Shown here: in pieces, positions 47,706-56,246 of the stretch | How the letters are laid out: each line of letters begins with the position of its first letter | Position numbering within the stretch: the first letter of the stretch is position 1 | NCBI RefSeq assembly: GCF_029892605.1 | Contig: NZ_JARXWF010000001.1 | Span: forward strand, 1 to 64,000 | Origin: Parabacteroides sp. PM6-13 | GTDB lineage: Bacteria > Bacteroidota > Bacteroidia > Bacteroidales > Tannerellaceae | Direction of reading: 5' to 3' | Length of the DNA: 64,000 nt | Made by a program: the position numbers and the translations under genes | The notes under the pieces: generated by a model | Databases searched by the model: none | Told to the model about the DNA's origin: nothing | What the model saw: the letters and a program-made list of their open reading frames with translations, nothing else

Positions 47706-47970
47706 ATAGGAATCGAAGATCGCTTAGCCGAAAGCGCAGAGCAAATAGGAGATATTGGCACAGATAGCACAGATAACACTGTGTTTGACTTTATTTATAA
47801 GACTGAAGGTCACGAGGCCTGAAGGGCTGAGTCCCAGCGGGACGAAGACTTAGCCCACGGGTAAGCAGGCCGAAGGTCTGCGCCACCCTGGGGATCATGA
47901 CAATACAATTAGTCAAGTTCTGAAAGAACGATAGATACTATGAATTCAGCAAGCCCGGAAGGGCTTCAAC

Positions 47971-48128
47971 CTGGATAACCCCGTGCAAACCGTAGGTGCA
48001 GCTCGGGGTCGACGTAATACATATATAATGAGCTCCGTAGGAGGTCAACTGTTGAGCCCCTACGGAGCTCGTTCCTACGACACTATCAACCCCGAGCTGC
48101 GCCTTAGCGGCTTGCACGGGGTTATCCA
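47971..48128. repeat. Nested REP-like palindrome
   Basis: Outer arms share tggataaccccgtgcaa and gcagctcgggg in opposite orientation (47971-48010, 48086-48128). Inside is another hairpin GAGCTCCGTAG / CTACGGAGCTC (48030-48070). No transposase here, so a non-autonomous unit. Confidence 0.85.
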
Positions 48129-48238
48129 ACTATAAGTCCTTCCGGACTTCATTTCAGTGCACCTTGCCCATCTTCACATCTTACTATATCTGAAGACGCC
48201 CCTTTCTCCTTTCTCCCTTCTCCTTCAAAGATTCCCAA

Positions 48239-48372
48239 TTTGACCAAATTGTCAAAAACGCCCGACTATTTTTCCAAAAACGTAGGGGTATTTAAAATTA
48301 GTCCCGCGAGTAACACTTTTTAACGTATCATATTGTAAAGCAAAATGCCATTTTTGCTTACATTTTGTATTT
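48239..48372 (+). repeat. Dispersed structured element, copy B
   Basis: Second copy of the 442-575 element, same orientation, about 90% alike. The small hairpin (GCAAAA..TTTTTGC, 48340-48357) stays paired although its loop-proximal bases differ from copy A. It lies about 150 bp upstream of the tRNA genes. Confidence 0.78.
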
Positions 48373-48468
48373 TGAGATTTCGAGGAGAAGCGAAGCCTTC
48401 GAATAAAAGGGAAAGTGGAAGGTGATTTATTTCTTTTGCGTATGCAGACCAAATAAAAAGAAAAATTA

Positions 48469-48499
48469 TTTGCCTATTTAAAGAAAACCGCTACCTTTG
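48469..48499 (+). promoter_or_regulatory. Promoter of the tRNA-Arg pair
   Basis: -33 TTTG (48469-48472) and -7 TACCTTTG (48492-48499), 19-nt spacing, 24 bp before the first tRNA. Confidence 0.8.
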
Positions 48500-48522
48500 C
48501 ACTCGCATTCTGAAAGAATAAT

Positions 48523-48596
48523 GGCCGCGTAGCTCAACTGAATAGAGTAGCTGACTACGGATCAGCCGGTTACAGGTTTGAATCCTGTCGCGGTCA
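48523..48596 (+). tRNA. tRNA-Arg (ACG), first copy
   Basis: 74 nt. Acceptor GGCCGCG/CGCGGTC (one G-U pair), D-arm GCTC/GAGT, anticodon stem GCTGA/TCAGC with loop CTACGGA so anticodon ACG, T-arm ACAGG/CCTGT with loop TTTGAAT. Discriminator A; CCA is not encoded. Confidence 0.95.
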
Positions 48597-48632
48597 CTAT
48601 CAGAGAAAGAATAGCAAAACACATCATGGAAT

Positions 48633-48706
48633 GGCCGCGTAGCTCAACTGAATAGAGTAGCTGACTACGGATCAGCCGGTTACAGGTTTGAATCCTGTCG
48701 CGGTCA
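48633..48706 (+). tRNA. tRNA-Arg (ACG), second identical copy
   Basis: Identical over all 74 nt to the copy at 48523-48596, 36 bp downstream. Same fold and ACG anticodon. Followed by a terminator hairpin. Confidence 0.95.
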
Positions 48707-48715
48707 CACCTTCAG

Positions 48716-48746
48716 AAAGCGTTGGAAGAGATTCTTCCGACGCTTT
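48716..48746 (+). terminator. Terminator of the tRNA-Arg operon
   Basis: AAAGCGT-GGAAGA / TCTTCC-ACGCTTTT stem, short GAT loop, ends in a T4 run, 10 bp after the second tRNA. Confidence 0.85.
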
Positions 48747-48794
48747 TATGTATGGGGAGTTTTATGTATGTTTACAGTCTAATGCTAAAAGAGA

Positions 48795-50354
48795 ATGACA
48801 ATCAATAAGAGTATCCGTGTAACCTTTCCCGCCTCTGAAAAGATCTATATAAACGGGGCCATCAACAAGGTGCGGGTAGGCATGCGACAAATTACGCTGA
48901 ACGACACCCAGACGGTAGACAATGCCGGCACCGTGTCATATAAACCCAACACGCCTCTTATCGTCTATGACACTTCCGGCCCCTATTCCGACCCCAAGAT
49001 ATCATCTCTTTTGCAAACAGGCATCCCACGTATTCGCGAAGAATGGTGCAAACGTCGCAAAGACATCGTCCCTATAACACCTCTCGTTTACAAGGCGAAA
49101 GAGGGGAAAAACATCACACAACTCTCCTATGCCAAACGACGCATCATCACCCCCGAAATGGAATATGTAGCCATTCGTGAGAGCCAGCACATCGAGTCCC
49201 TGGGACTGAAATCCTATATCACCCCCGATTTTGTTCGCAAGGAGATTGCCGCCGGACGCGCTGTGATCCCGGCAAACATCAACCACCCGGAGCTCGAGCC
49301 AATGATTATTGGTAGTAAGTTCCTGGTAAAAGTCAACGTACCGATGTACACCACCTCATCGGCCTCTCCCATCGAAGGGGAGCTGGAGAAGATGATCCGC
49401 AACTGCAAATGGGGTGCCGATTCATTTATCGACCTATCCAGATCCGGCGATATCGCAACAGCACAGAATAGCTACCTGAAGAACTGCCCGGTACCCATCG
49501 GAAGCATCCCGCTTTACGAGGCCTTTCAACAGGCGGGTGAAGAGGTGGCCGCATTAAACTGGGAGGTCTACCGAAACACCTTAATCGAACAGGCTGAGCG
49601 AGGGATTGATTTTGTGGTGGTTCATGCGGCGCTTCTGCAAGCGCATATCGATAAAACCCTGCCGCGGCTGACCGGCATCGCCTCACCGGCCGGCCTATTG
49701 ATGGCTGAATGGATACACCATCACCAAAAAGAGAATTTCCTGTACACACACTTCGAAGAGCTATGCGATATCCTTCGTCAATACGACGTGACCCTGGTGA
49801 TTGGCAACAGCCTGGGAGCCGGTTCCATCTATGACGCCGGCGACAGTGCCTATTATGCGGAATTGAAAACAAAAGGGAAGCTGACTGATATAGCCCGGGA
49901 GAATCTGATACAGACAATTGTCGAAGGACCGGATTGCCTGCCGATGAACAAAATGGAGGAAGAGATGAAAGAGCAGCAGTACACCTGCCGCCAAGCGCCC
50001 TATTTCATTTATGGCCCACTGACTACCGACATCAGCTACGGATACGACCACATAGCCTCTGCCATAGGTGCAGCTCAAATGGCTTCACTGGGTGCCTCGC
50101 TGATCGGCTGCGTCATGCCCACCTGTCATGACCTCCCCGCGATTAATAAAGAAGAATACCGAACAGCCATCCATACACATAAGATCGCAGCACACGCAGC
50201 AGATGTCGCCAAAGGGCATCCGGGAGCACAGGCGCGCGACAACGCCTTGAGCAAAGCGCGTATTGAGCAACGCTATAAGGACTTTTGCCACCTGGCCATC
50301 GACCCCGAGAAAGCGCTTCTCGCCTACAAAAACAAGATCAAAGAGAAAGAGTAG
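48795..50354 (+). CDS. ThiC-like protein lacking the C-terminal Fe-S motif
   Basis: A 519-aa protein plainly related to HMP-P synthase ThiC: VAIRESQ (125-131), RKEIAAGRAVIPANINHPEL (148-167), CPVPIGSIPLYEA (231-243), ENFLYTHFEELCDI (313-326), FIYGPLTTDISYGYDH (404-419), KIAAHAADVAKGHPGAQ (463-479), RDNALSKAR (481-489). Compared with canonical ThiC the protein stops at residue 519, so the CX2CX4C motif for the radical-SAM [4Fe-4S] cluster is absent. EGPGHVP has become EGPDCLP (377-383, metal His to Cys), SRGG is SPAG (297-300), and GDGLRPG is GNSLGAG (337-343). His445 is kept. No TPP riboswitch or thi gene is nearby. Either a retasked or an inactive paralogue; the intact long frame argues against simple decay. 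Confidence 0.88.
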   Translation: MTINKSIRVTFPASEKIYINGAINKVRVGMRQITLNDTQTVDNAGTVSYKPNTPLIVYDTSGPYSDPKISSLLQTGIPRIREEWCKRRKDIVPITPLVYKAKEGKNITQLSYAKRRIITPEMEYVAIRESQHIESLGLKSYITPDFVRKEIAAGRAVIPANINHPELEPMIIGSKFLVKVNVPMYTTSSASPIEGELEKMIRNCKWGADSFIDLSRSGDIATAQNSYLKNCPVPIGSIPLYEAFQQAGEEVAALNWEVYRNTLIEQAERGIDFVVVHAALLQAHIDKTLPRLTGIASPAGLLMAEWIHHHQKENFLYTHFEELCDILRQYDVTLVIGNSLGAGSIYDAGDSAYYAELKTKGKLTDIARENLIQTIVEGPDCLPMNKMEEEMKEQQYTCRQAPYFIYGPLTTDISYGYDHIASAIGAAQMASLGASLIGCVMPTCHDLPAINKEEYRTAIHTHKIAAHAADVAKGHPGAQARDNALSKARIEQRYKDFCHLAIDPEKALLAYKNKIKEKE

Positions 50355-51189
50355 CCGAGCGAAAAGCCTTTTCGGCCGAGGCATACCCTTCGTCATACAA
50401 GGCTTGCAGCTTACGGCTATCCCGTTCGGTGCGCCCTACTTCGAGCGGCTTCTCAGGGCGTATCACCAAAGCTCTCCCCGCCGCCTCTTCGGCATCCACA
50501 AAATCCAACAATTCATTGTAACGACGGTGACGACTACGCAGCTGTTCACGCAGCGCCGGGTATTTCCGGTAAATAAAGCCGGGCAGACGCACCTCTTTCT
50601 CCTCCTTCCGATAGCCTTTATTGCGGGTCATGACCACCACATTTTTTACGAATCCCTCCCGGATCGATTGACGAATCGGGATAGCGTCGCACACCCCGCC
50701 ATCGACCATCGGAATGCCATCGACATATTTCACAGGACACATCACCGGAATGCTACAGGAGGCACAACAGATATCCACCAGACGGTCGCGATCCTGCCGC
50801 TCTTCAAAATACTCGGCACGCCCTGTCAGACAATTACTCGTGACCATCACAAAGCGGCCGGGCGAACGAAAGCAGGTATCATAATCCAAGGGATAATAGG
50901 CATCGGGGTATTCATAAAAAAGAAAATTCATGTCGATATACCCCCTCCCTTTCAGGAAATAAGACAAGCCGATATAGTTTCGCTTCTCCAATAGATCGAT
51001 ATTACTGAAGCGCGAACGCCCCCGCTGACGCGAAGCATACGAAATGCCATTGCTGGCACCTGCCGAAACACCGATCGTATAGGGAAACCATATCTCCTTA
51101 TCCATCAGCCAGTCCAACACGCCGGCCGTAAAAGTAGCCCGCATGCCTCCACCCTCCAATACCAATCCTGTTTTATTGTCTATAAGCAT
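50338..51189 (-). CDS. Patatin-like phospholipase
   Basis: A 283-aa protein from MLIDNKTGLV; the ATG at 51189 has an AAAAGGA just upstream, and the longer frame to 51249 lacks support. Oxyanion loop EGGGMRA (12-18), nucleophile Ser42 in GVSAGAS, and the Asp of the dyad in VDGGVCDAIP. Fits the YjjU/RssA-type cytosolic patatin family. Convergent with the ThiC-like gene, ends overlapping by 17 bp. Confidence 0.9.
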   Translation of the reverse strand: MLIDNKTGLVLEGGGMRATFTAGVLDWLMDKEIWFPYTIGVSAGASNGISYASRQRGRSRFSNIDLLEKRNYIGLSYFLKGRGYIDMNFLFYEYPDAYYPLDYDTCFRSPGRFVMVTSNCLTGRAEYFEERQDRDRLVDICCASCSIPVMCPVKYVDGIPMVDGGVCDAIPIRQSIREGFVKNVVVMTRNKGYRKEEKEVRLPGFIYRKYPALREQLRSRHRRYNELLDFVDAEEAAGRALVIRPEKPLEVGRTERDSRKLQALYDEGYASAEKAFRSATLSL

Positions 51190-51532
51190 ATCCTTTTCAC
51201 TGTTTTCGTTTGTACACAAAAAAACCATTGCTCGATTCACATCGAACAATGGCTACAAAAATATAATAAATCAGCGATAAATAAGGGTCAATTATATCTT
51301 AATGTCTTTACATACAACCTGTATCTTCAAAAACCGAACTTCAAAAGCACCCAAAAGAATGACACGGGTCTAACTTATTTTTTATTAAACCTGTACCTTT
51401 TGAAATCTACTATGTAACTTGAAAATAAAAAGCCTTGAAACTCCATACACGGTTATACGTAAAATTACTTTTTCTCATTACTATCCCTTTCAAACACCTA
51501 TATAACTATCAAGGCATGGAAAATGTTCGGTG

Positions 51533-52405
51533 TCAAGGAAAAAAAATTTTCACCCGGGTGCCTTTTCCCAAGTCGGAAGAGACGGTCACCTTCGCCCCGT
51601 AAGCCTGCAAGACCCTGATTGACAAAGACAAGCCGACACCATACCCGGCAAAGCCTTGTGTGTTACTGGCTCGAAAAAAAGGTTGAAAAATGTTTTTCAA
51701 TTCCTCCGGAGGAATGCCAATGCCATAATCTTCAATCTCCAATTCGTTCACACGAAGCCGCACATCGACCGGACGAGGGTCGGAATATTTCAACGCATTA
51801 TGTAAGATATTCTCTATGGCGATCTTCAAAAGATGCGGATTTGCCTGCACGCTATAGGCAAAAGTATCGGGCGAGAAGTGCACTCTTCCGCTGACAAACG
51901 TCATCATAAACTCCGCGATCTGGACAGATTCGGTAAAGCTTCGCAGTATCTCCTCATTACCTCGGGAGAGAAAAAGGAGCTGCTTCGTCAGGTGAATAAT
52001 GCGTTTTGTCTCATGCAGGATTCGCCTGACAGCCGCCTGGTACTCTTCCGGGGTGCGCTCCTTTAATAACGTAATCTCACATTCCCCCTGAATAGCGGTC
52101 AACGGGTTATTCAGCTCATGAGACGCATTACGCACAAAGGCTTTCTCGCCCTGGTATGCGGTGTCGATACGTTCGATCATGCGTGCGGAATAACGACGAC
52201 TGATCAGGTAGACCAATAACGAACTAACCAAAACAAAGGCAGTCAACACAGCCACCAAAAAGCCAAACAGGGAAGAGAAAGCCCCCGCCCCCGCTTCCTT
52301 CGGCATAAAGAAATAAGCAAATAAAAGAAAGACAATAGCCAACAACGCCATACTTCCCCCGATAAGCCCGGTGTAGGTAAGTGCTATTTTGTTTTCCGTC
52401 GTCAT
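51533..52405 (-). CDS. Sensor histidine kinase
   Basis: A 290-aa protein. Two TM helices (about 8-32 and 46-68) with only a short outer loop, so no periplasmic sensor domain. HisKA with His96 in NASHELNNPLTA, HATPase with N-box (IENILHNALKYS) and GYGVGLSLS. Pairs with the response regulator upstream, 4-bp overlap. It likely senses within the membrane or through a partner. Confidence 0.92.
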   Translation of the reverse strand: MTTENKIALTYTGLIGGSMALLAIVFLLFAYFFMPKEAGAGAFSSLFGFLVAVLTAFVLVSSLLVYLISRRYSARMIERIDTAYQGEKAFVRNASHELNNPLTAIQGECEITLLKERTPEEYQAAVRRILHETKRIIHLTKQLLFLSRGNEEILRSFTESVQIAEFMMTFVSGRVHFSPDTFAYSVQANPHLLKIAIENILHNALKYSDPRPVDVRLRVNELEIEDYGIGIPPEELKNIFQPFFRASNTQGFAGYGVGLSLSIRVLQAYGAKVTVSSDLGKGTRVKIFFP

Positions 52406-53076
52406 GCTTCCAACCTGTAGCCTACGCCCGACACCGTATGGATCAGCTTGTTGCGAAAGCCTTTATCCACCTTGCCACGCAGGTAATTCACATACACATC
52501 GACCACATTCATATTCCGATCCGGCTCTTTGTCCCACACCTCCCGGATAAGTGCTTCGCGGCTGACCGCCTCTCCGGCATGAAGCAGTAAATATTCCAAC
52601 AGACGATACTCCCGCACAGTCAGATCTATTACTTGCCCGGCACGGGTAGCCCGACGGGTCTCTCGATTGAGTGAAAGATCAGCATAATTCAATGGGGCGG
52701 TGATATCCATGCCTGCCCGGCGCAACATAGCATTCACCCGAGCCACCAACTCCTGAAAGCTAAAGGGCTTCACCAGGTAATCATCGGCTCCCGCCTCCAA
52801 TCCGGCCACGATATCCTCCGTGGTGCCCAAGGCGGTCAACATAATCACCGGTGTCTGAAAGCCATATGCCTGCCGGAAACGCCGACACAGTCCGATACCG
52901 GTCATGCCCGGCATAACAATATCCAAAATAAGCAATTGGAAAGACTCTTTCTGAAGCAACTCCCAACCGGAAAGGCCATTATTTGCCACACAAACAGCAT
53001 ACCCGAACTCACCCAATCCCCGCTCAATGAAAGAGGATATATTCGCTTCATCTTCAACCAATAATATATTTGCCAT
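52402..53076 (-). CDS. OmpR-family response regulator
   Basis: A 224-aa protein. Receiver with Asp8-Glu9 pocket (LLVEDE), phospho-acceptor Asp52 (ILDIVMP) and Lys in YLVKPF; winged-helix output from about 125 (TVREYRLLEYLL to VRGVGY-like VSGVGYRL). Divergent from the DUF362/polyferredoxin operon, 156 bp apart, which is a plausible target. Confidence 0.94.
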   Translation of the reverse strand: MANILLVEDEANISSFIERGLGEFGYAVCVANNGLSGWELLQKESFQLLILDIVMPGMTGIGLCRRFRQAYGFQTPVIMLTALGTTEDIVAGLEAGADDYLVKPFSFQELVARVNAMLRRAGMDITAPLNYADLSLNRETRRATRAGQVIDLTVREYRLLEYLLLHAGEAVSREALIREVWDKEPDRNMNVVDVYVNYLRGKVDKGFRNKLIHTVSGVGYRLEA

Positions 53077-53232
53077 ACCGATTCAAGGAAATATTTTATA
53101 AAAAGCCAGCTGTTTCCCTAATAAATGTTTAATTCATGTCAAACTTACACTATTTTGCAGACATTCACTATATTTGCTAAAGAAAATATCCTCTCGAATT
53201 ATCCATGAATACATAAAGAAGTAAAAACAAAG

Positions 53233-54165
53233 ATGAAAAGACGTGATTTTATTAAGTCCAGTGTAGTGGCTGGCGCAGCCCTTTCCCTGAATTTTGAAGG
53301 CCTTCAGGCAGCATTATCTTCCAACACCATGGCTGTACAGGCTGCACCCGACATGGTCGCTATCATGGGAGGCGAACCGGAAGCCATGTTAGACAAAGCA
53401 TTGGAAACCTTAGGGGGCATAAAGAATTTCGTAAAAAAAGGAGACAAAATCGTTATAAAGCCCAATATCGGCTGGGACCGTTCACCCGAGATGGCGGGAA
53501 ATACCAACCCGGATCTTATCAAAGCTTTGGTAAAAAGATGCCTGGATGCCGGCGCTTCCAAAGTGACGGTATTCGACCATACCTGCGATAACTGGCAGAA
53601 ATGCTACGACAACAGTGGTATAGCGGCTGCTGCCCGCGAAGCCGGCGCCGTTGTTATGCCGGGGAACGAAGAGCGTTACTTCAAAGAGGTAGCACTTCCG
53701 AAAGGTGTTAAACTGAAAAGCGCCAAGATACATGAATCGCTTATCGAATGTGATGCTTGGTTTAATGTGCCCATCCTGAAGAACCACGGGGGAGCTAAGT
53801 TCAGTTGCGCCATGAAGAATATGATGGGTATCGTATGGGATCGCCGCTTCTTCCATCAGAACGACCTCCATCAATGTATTGCCGATATATGTACCTGGGA
53901 GAAGAAACCCGCACTGCATATTGTAGATGCCTACCGTATGATGCATCAGAACGGACCGCAGGGTAAGACATTAGCCGATGTGGCCACCCTGAAATCGCTG
54001 ATCGCTTCGACAGACATTGTGGCTATCGACACCGCCGCGCTCGGTATGTTCAACCAGGTAAAGAAGTTGGATATGGAAGCTGTGGGTCACCTGGCAAACG
54101 GTGAAGCGCTCAAGCTCGGGACCACCGATCTGAAAAAGAAAAACATTCAACGTATTCGCTTATAA
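53233..54165 (+). CDS. DUF362 protein with Tat-like signal
   Basis: A 310-aa protein. Twin-arginine N-terminus KRRDFIKSSVVAGAALSLNF, then DUF362 (IVIKPNIGWDRSPEMAGNTN, about 76-95; VFDHTCDNW; VPILKNHGGAKFSCAMKNMM, about 179-198). No ferredoxin cysteine sets of its own. Function of DUF362 unknown; the Tat signal suggests folding with a cofactor. The stop overlaps the start of the next gene (TAATG). -7 TATATTTG at 53169-53176. Confidence 0.87.
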   Translation: MKRRDFIKSSVVAGAALSLNFEGLQAALSSNTMAVQAAPDMVAIMGGEPEAMLDKALETLGGIKNFVKKGDKIVIKPNIGWDRSPEMAGNTNPDLIKALVKRCLDAGASKVTVFDHTCDNWQKCYDNSGIAAAAREAGAVVMPGNEERYFKEVALPKGVKLKSAKIHESLIECDAWFNVPILKNHGGAKFSCAMKNMMGIVWDRRFFHQNDLHQCIADICTWEKKPALHIVDAYRMMHQNGPQGKTLADVATLKSLIASTDIVAIDTAALGMFNQVKKLDMEAVGHLANGEALKLGTTDLKKKNIQRIRL

Positions 54166-55748
54166 TGAAAAAAAATAATTACCTGAAAGGATTGCGGGTG
54201 ACACTGGCAATCCTTCTTTTCGTACCCATACTTCTCTATTTTCTGGATATTCGTTATGAGCTACCGGCGTGGTTCAAGATATTCCCGCACATACAGATCA
54301 TTCCGGCTATTCTGGCCGGGACGGCGCTTATTATCCTGTTGCAGCTCGCATTGGTCCTGCTGTTTGGACGCATCTATTGCTCCACGATATGTCCGGCGGG
54401 AGTCCTCCAGGATATTATCAACCGCATCTATTGCATCGGAAAGAAAAAGAAGAAAAAGAAAGGAGTGCAACGGTTCAAGTATCACAAGGCTAATAATATC
54501 CTGCGATACGGACTGACCGGCGCCACTTTCATCCTCCTGCTTTCCGGGTTCGCCGGTCTGGCGCTGCTTTTAGACCCATATAGTAATTTCGGGCGTATCG
54601 TAGCCAATCTGTTCCGACCGGTGCTTATTTGGATCAATAATCCGTTAGCTTCCGGGTTATCCCGTTTCGACAATTATACGCTTTACCACATTACCATCAG
54701 TACGGTAACCACATTCAGCGTAATCGCCTCCTTGGTGGCGCTAATCCTGTTTGTTGTATTGGTTTCCTGGCGGGGACGCATCTTCTGCAACACCCTTTGC
54801 CCGGTTGGTGGGCTATTGAGTCTCTTCTCACGCTTTTCTTTGTTCAATGTGCATATCAACAAAGAAAAATGCATCAGCTGTGGTCTTTGTGAAAAGAGCT
54901 GCAAAGCAGAAGCCATCGACACGAAGAATATGACAGTCGACAATTCCCGCTGTGTAGATTGCTTCAACTGTATCTCCTCCTGCAAAAAAGATAGTATCAG
55001 CTACAGCTTTAATCCGCCCTGGGCAAATAAAAAGGAGAAAACAACGGAAGCCAGCGTAGAATCGGTAAACGAAACGGCTACCCCGACCACAAACACCCGT
55101 CGCCATTTCCTGGCTACCAGTGCCACGGTGGCCGCCACCCTGCCTATAGCCTCTGCCTGGGCGCAAAAGCAACAAAAGAGCGATCACCCCGCCCCGATCA
55201 CCCCACCAGGATCGATCAGCCTGGAGCGCTTCAAAGATAAATGTACCGGATGTCATCTTTGCGTGGTGCAATGCCCAAGCCATGTGCTTCGGCCGGCCGG
55301 ACTGGAGTTTGGAGTAGGTTATATGTTGAAGCCCCATATGGCGTATATCGACAGCTATTGCAATTACGAATGTACCATTTGTGCCGATGTTTGCCCCAAC
55401 CATGCGATCCATCTCGACTCCAAAGAAGAGAAGCTGACGACGCAGGTGGGTATTGCAGAGTTCTTCCTCAACCGTTGTATTGTGGAGACAGAGAACACCG
55501 ACTGTGGCGCTTGTTCCGAACACTGCCCCACACAGGCCGTGCATATGGAACTTTATAAAGAGGGTTCTACCCTCACCGTGCCAAAGGTGGAGCCACATCT
55601 CTGTATTGGCTGCGGTGGTTGCGAATCGATCTGTCCGGTACGCCCCAACAGAGCCATTATCGTCAAAGCCAACCCCATCCACCAGCAGGTAGAGAAACCG
55701 GCAGAAGAAGAAATCAAAGAATTCGAAATCGACGACTTCGGATTCTAA
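54165..55748 (+). CDS. Fused NapH/NapG-like membrane polyferredoxin
   Basis: A 527-aa protein. The N-terminal half is NapH-like: four to five TM helices (about 10-215) with CSTICPAG and CNTLCPVG, then two [4Fe-4S] sets CISCGLCEKSC and CVDCFNCISSC. At about 310 an internal twin-arginine segment TRRHFLATSATVAATLPIAS is followed by NapG-like clusters CTGCHLCVVQC, CTICADVC, CGACSEHC and CIGCGGCESIC. So one chain combines a membrane quinol-side ferredoxin and a periplasmic ferredoxin. Translationally coupled to the DUF362 gene. Donor and acceptor unknown. Confidence 0.9.
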   Translation: MKKNNYLKGLRVTLAILLFVPILLYFLDIRYELPAWFKIFPHIQIIPAILAGTALIILLQLALVLLFGRIYCSTICPAGVLQDIINRIYCIGKKKKKKKGVQRFKYHKANNILRYGLTGATFILLLSGFAGLALLLDPYSNFGRIVANLFRPVLIWINNPLASGLSRFDNYTLYHITISTVTTFSVIASLVALILFVVLVSWRGRIFCNTLCPVGGLLSLFSRFSLFNVHINKEKCISCGLCEKSCKAEAIDTKNMTVDNSRCVDCFNCISSCKKDSISYSFNPPWANKKEKTTEASVESVNETATPTTNTRRHFLATSATVAATLPIASAWAQKQQKSDHPAPITPPGSISLERFKDKCTGCHLCVVQCPSHVLRPAGLEFGVGYMLKPHMAYIDSYCNYECTICADVCPNHAIHLDSKEEKLTTQVGIAEFFLNRCIVETENTDCGACSEHCPTQAVHMELYKEGSTLTVPKVEPHLCIGCGGCESICPVRPNRAIIVKANPIHQQVEKPAEEEIKEFEIDDFGF

Positions 55749-55838
55749 AAGAAAAAAGAGGGAAATTTAAGTTGAACTGACGCTTCGATGCGAAGAATCG
55801 CTATCTTTGCTCATGTATAACTAATAAAACAGTATGTT

Positions 55839-56168
55839 ATGAACGAAAATGACGAATTCCTTTACGACGAAGACGATTCCGTACGTTTTATCCAGAATTA
55901 TCTTCCACAAGAGATGAAAGGCAAGTTCAGCGACGACGATATCAACTATATCGTGGATCTGGTTTATGACTTTTATGATTCAAAAGGTTTCCTTACTGAT
56001 GATGAAAGCGAAGCGGAAGATGATATCGAGATCGATGAAGACGAACTGATCGAATATGTGATAAAAAACGCGAAGAAAGACGGCGTAGGCAAATTCGGAT
56101 CGGAGGAAATCACCTTTATTGTTCAGGGCGAATTGGCTTATTGCGATTCGATCGATATGTTTGAATAA
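55839..56168 (+). CDS. Acidic conserved protein
   Basis: A 109-aa protein, very acidic (LYDEDDSVRFIQNYLPQEMK at the start; SEAEDDIEIDEDELIEYVIK in the middle). Mostly helical, no TM. No family recognised with certainty; a small Bacteroidales-type conserved protein. A TATCTTTG -7-like box lies at 55802-55809, 29 bp upstream of the ATG. Confidence 0.78.
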   Translation: MNENDEFLYDEDDSVRFIQNYLPQEMKGKFSDDDINYIVDLVYDFYDSKGFLTDDESEAEDDIEIDEDELIEYVIKNAKKDGVGKFGSEEITFIVQGELAYCDSIDMFE

Positions 56169-56246
56169 CGTAAAATACCGGGGGGTAAACAAGTTGAAGC
56201 GTTTTTCTGTTATAGAATTAAACGAGTAATTTAAATGTATAAAAAA

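Larger units (their letters stand above)
47566..48522. other. 957-bp repeat-rich spacer, no gene
   Basis: From left: heptad repeat 47650-47705, a REP-like unit with gaatcgaagatcg (47708) also present in the flanks of the 22115 element, degenerate palindromes 47800-47890, a nested palindrome 47971-48128, three heptads of the opposite strand (48202-48222), the dispersed element copy B (48239-48372) and the tRNA promoter. A 63-codon frame across the palindrome is not credible. Confidence 0.85.

Noticed and set aside
47938-48129. 63-codon frame across the nested palindrome
   Set aside because: Made of inverted repeat sequence only, no conserved features and no promoter.
48707-48794. TPP riboswitch before the ThiC-like gene
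   Set aside because: I find no THI-box core; the segment contains the tRNA terminator and too little extra sequence.
54828-55682. 284-codon minus-strand frame
   Set aside because: Antisense to the cysteine-rich polyferredoxin, which has clear Fe-S motifs.
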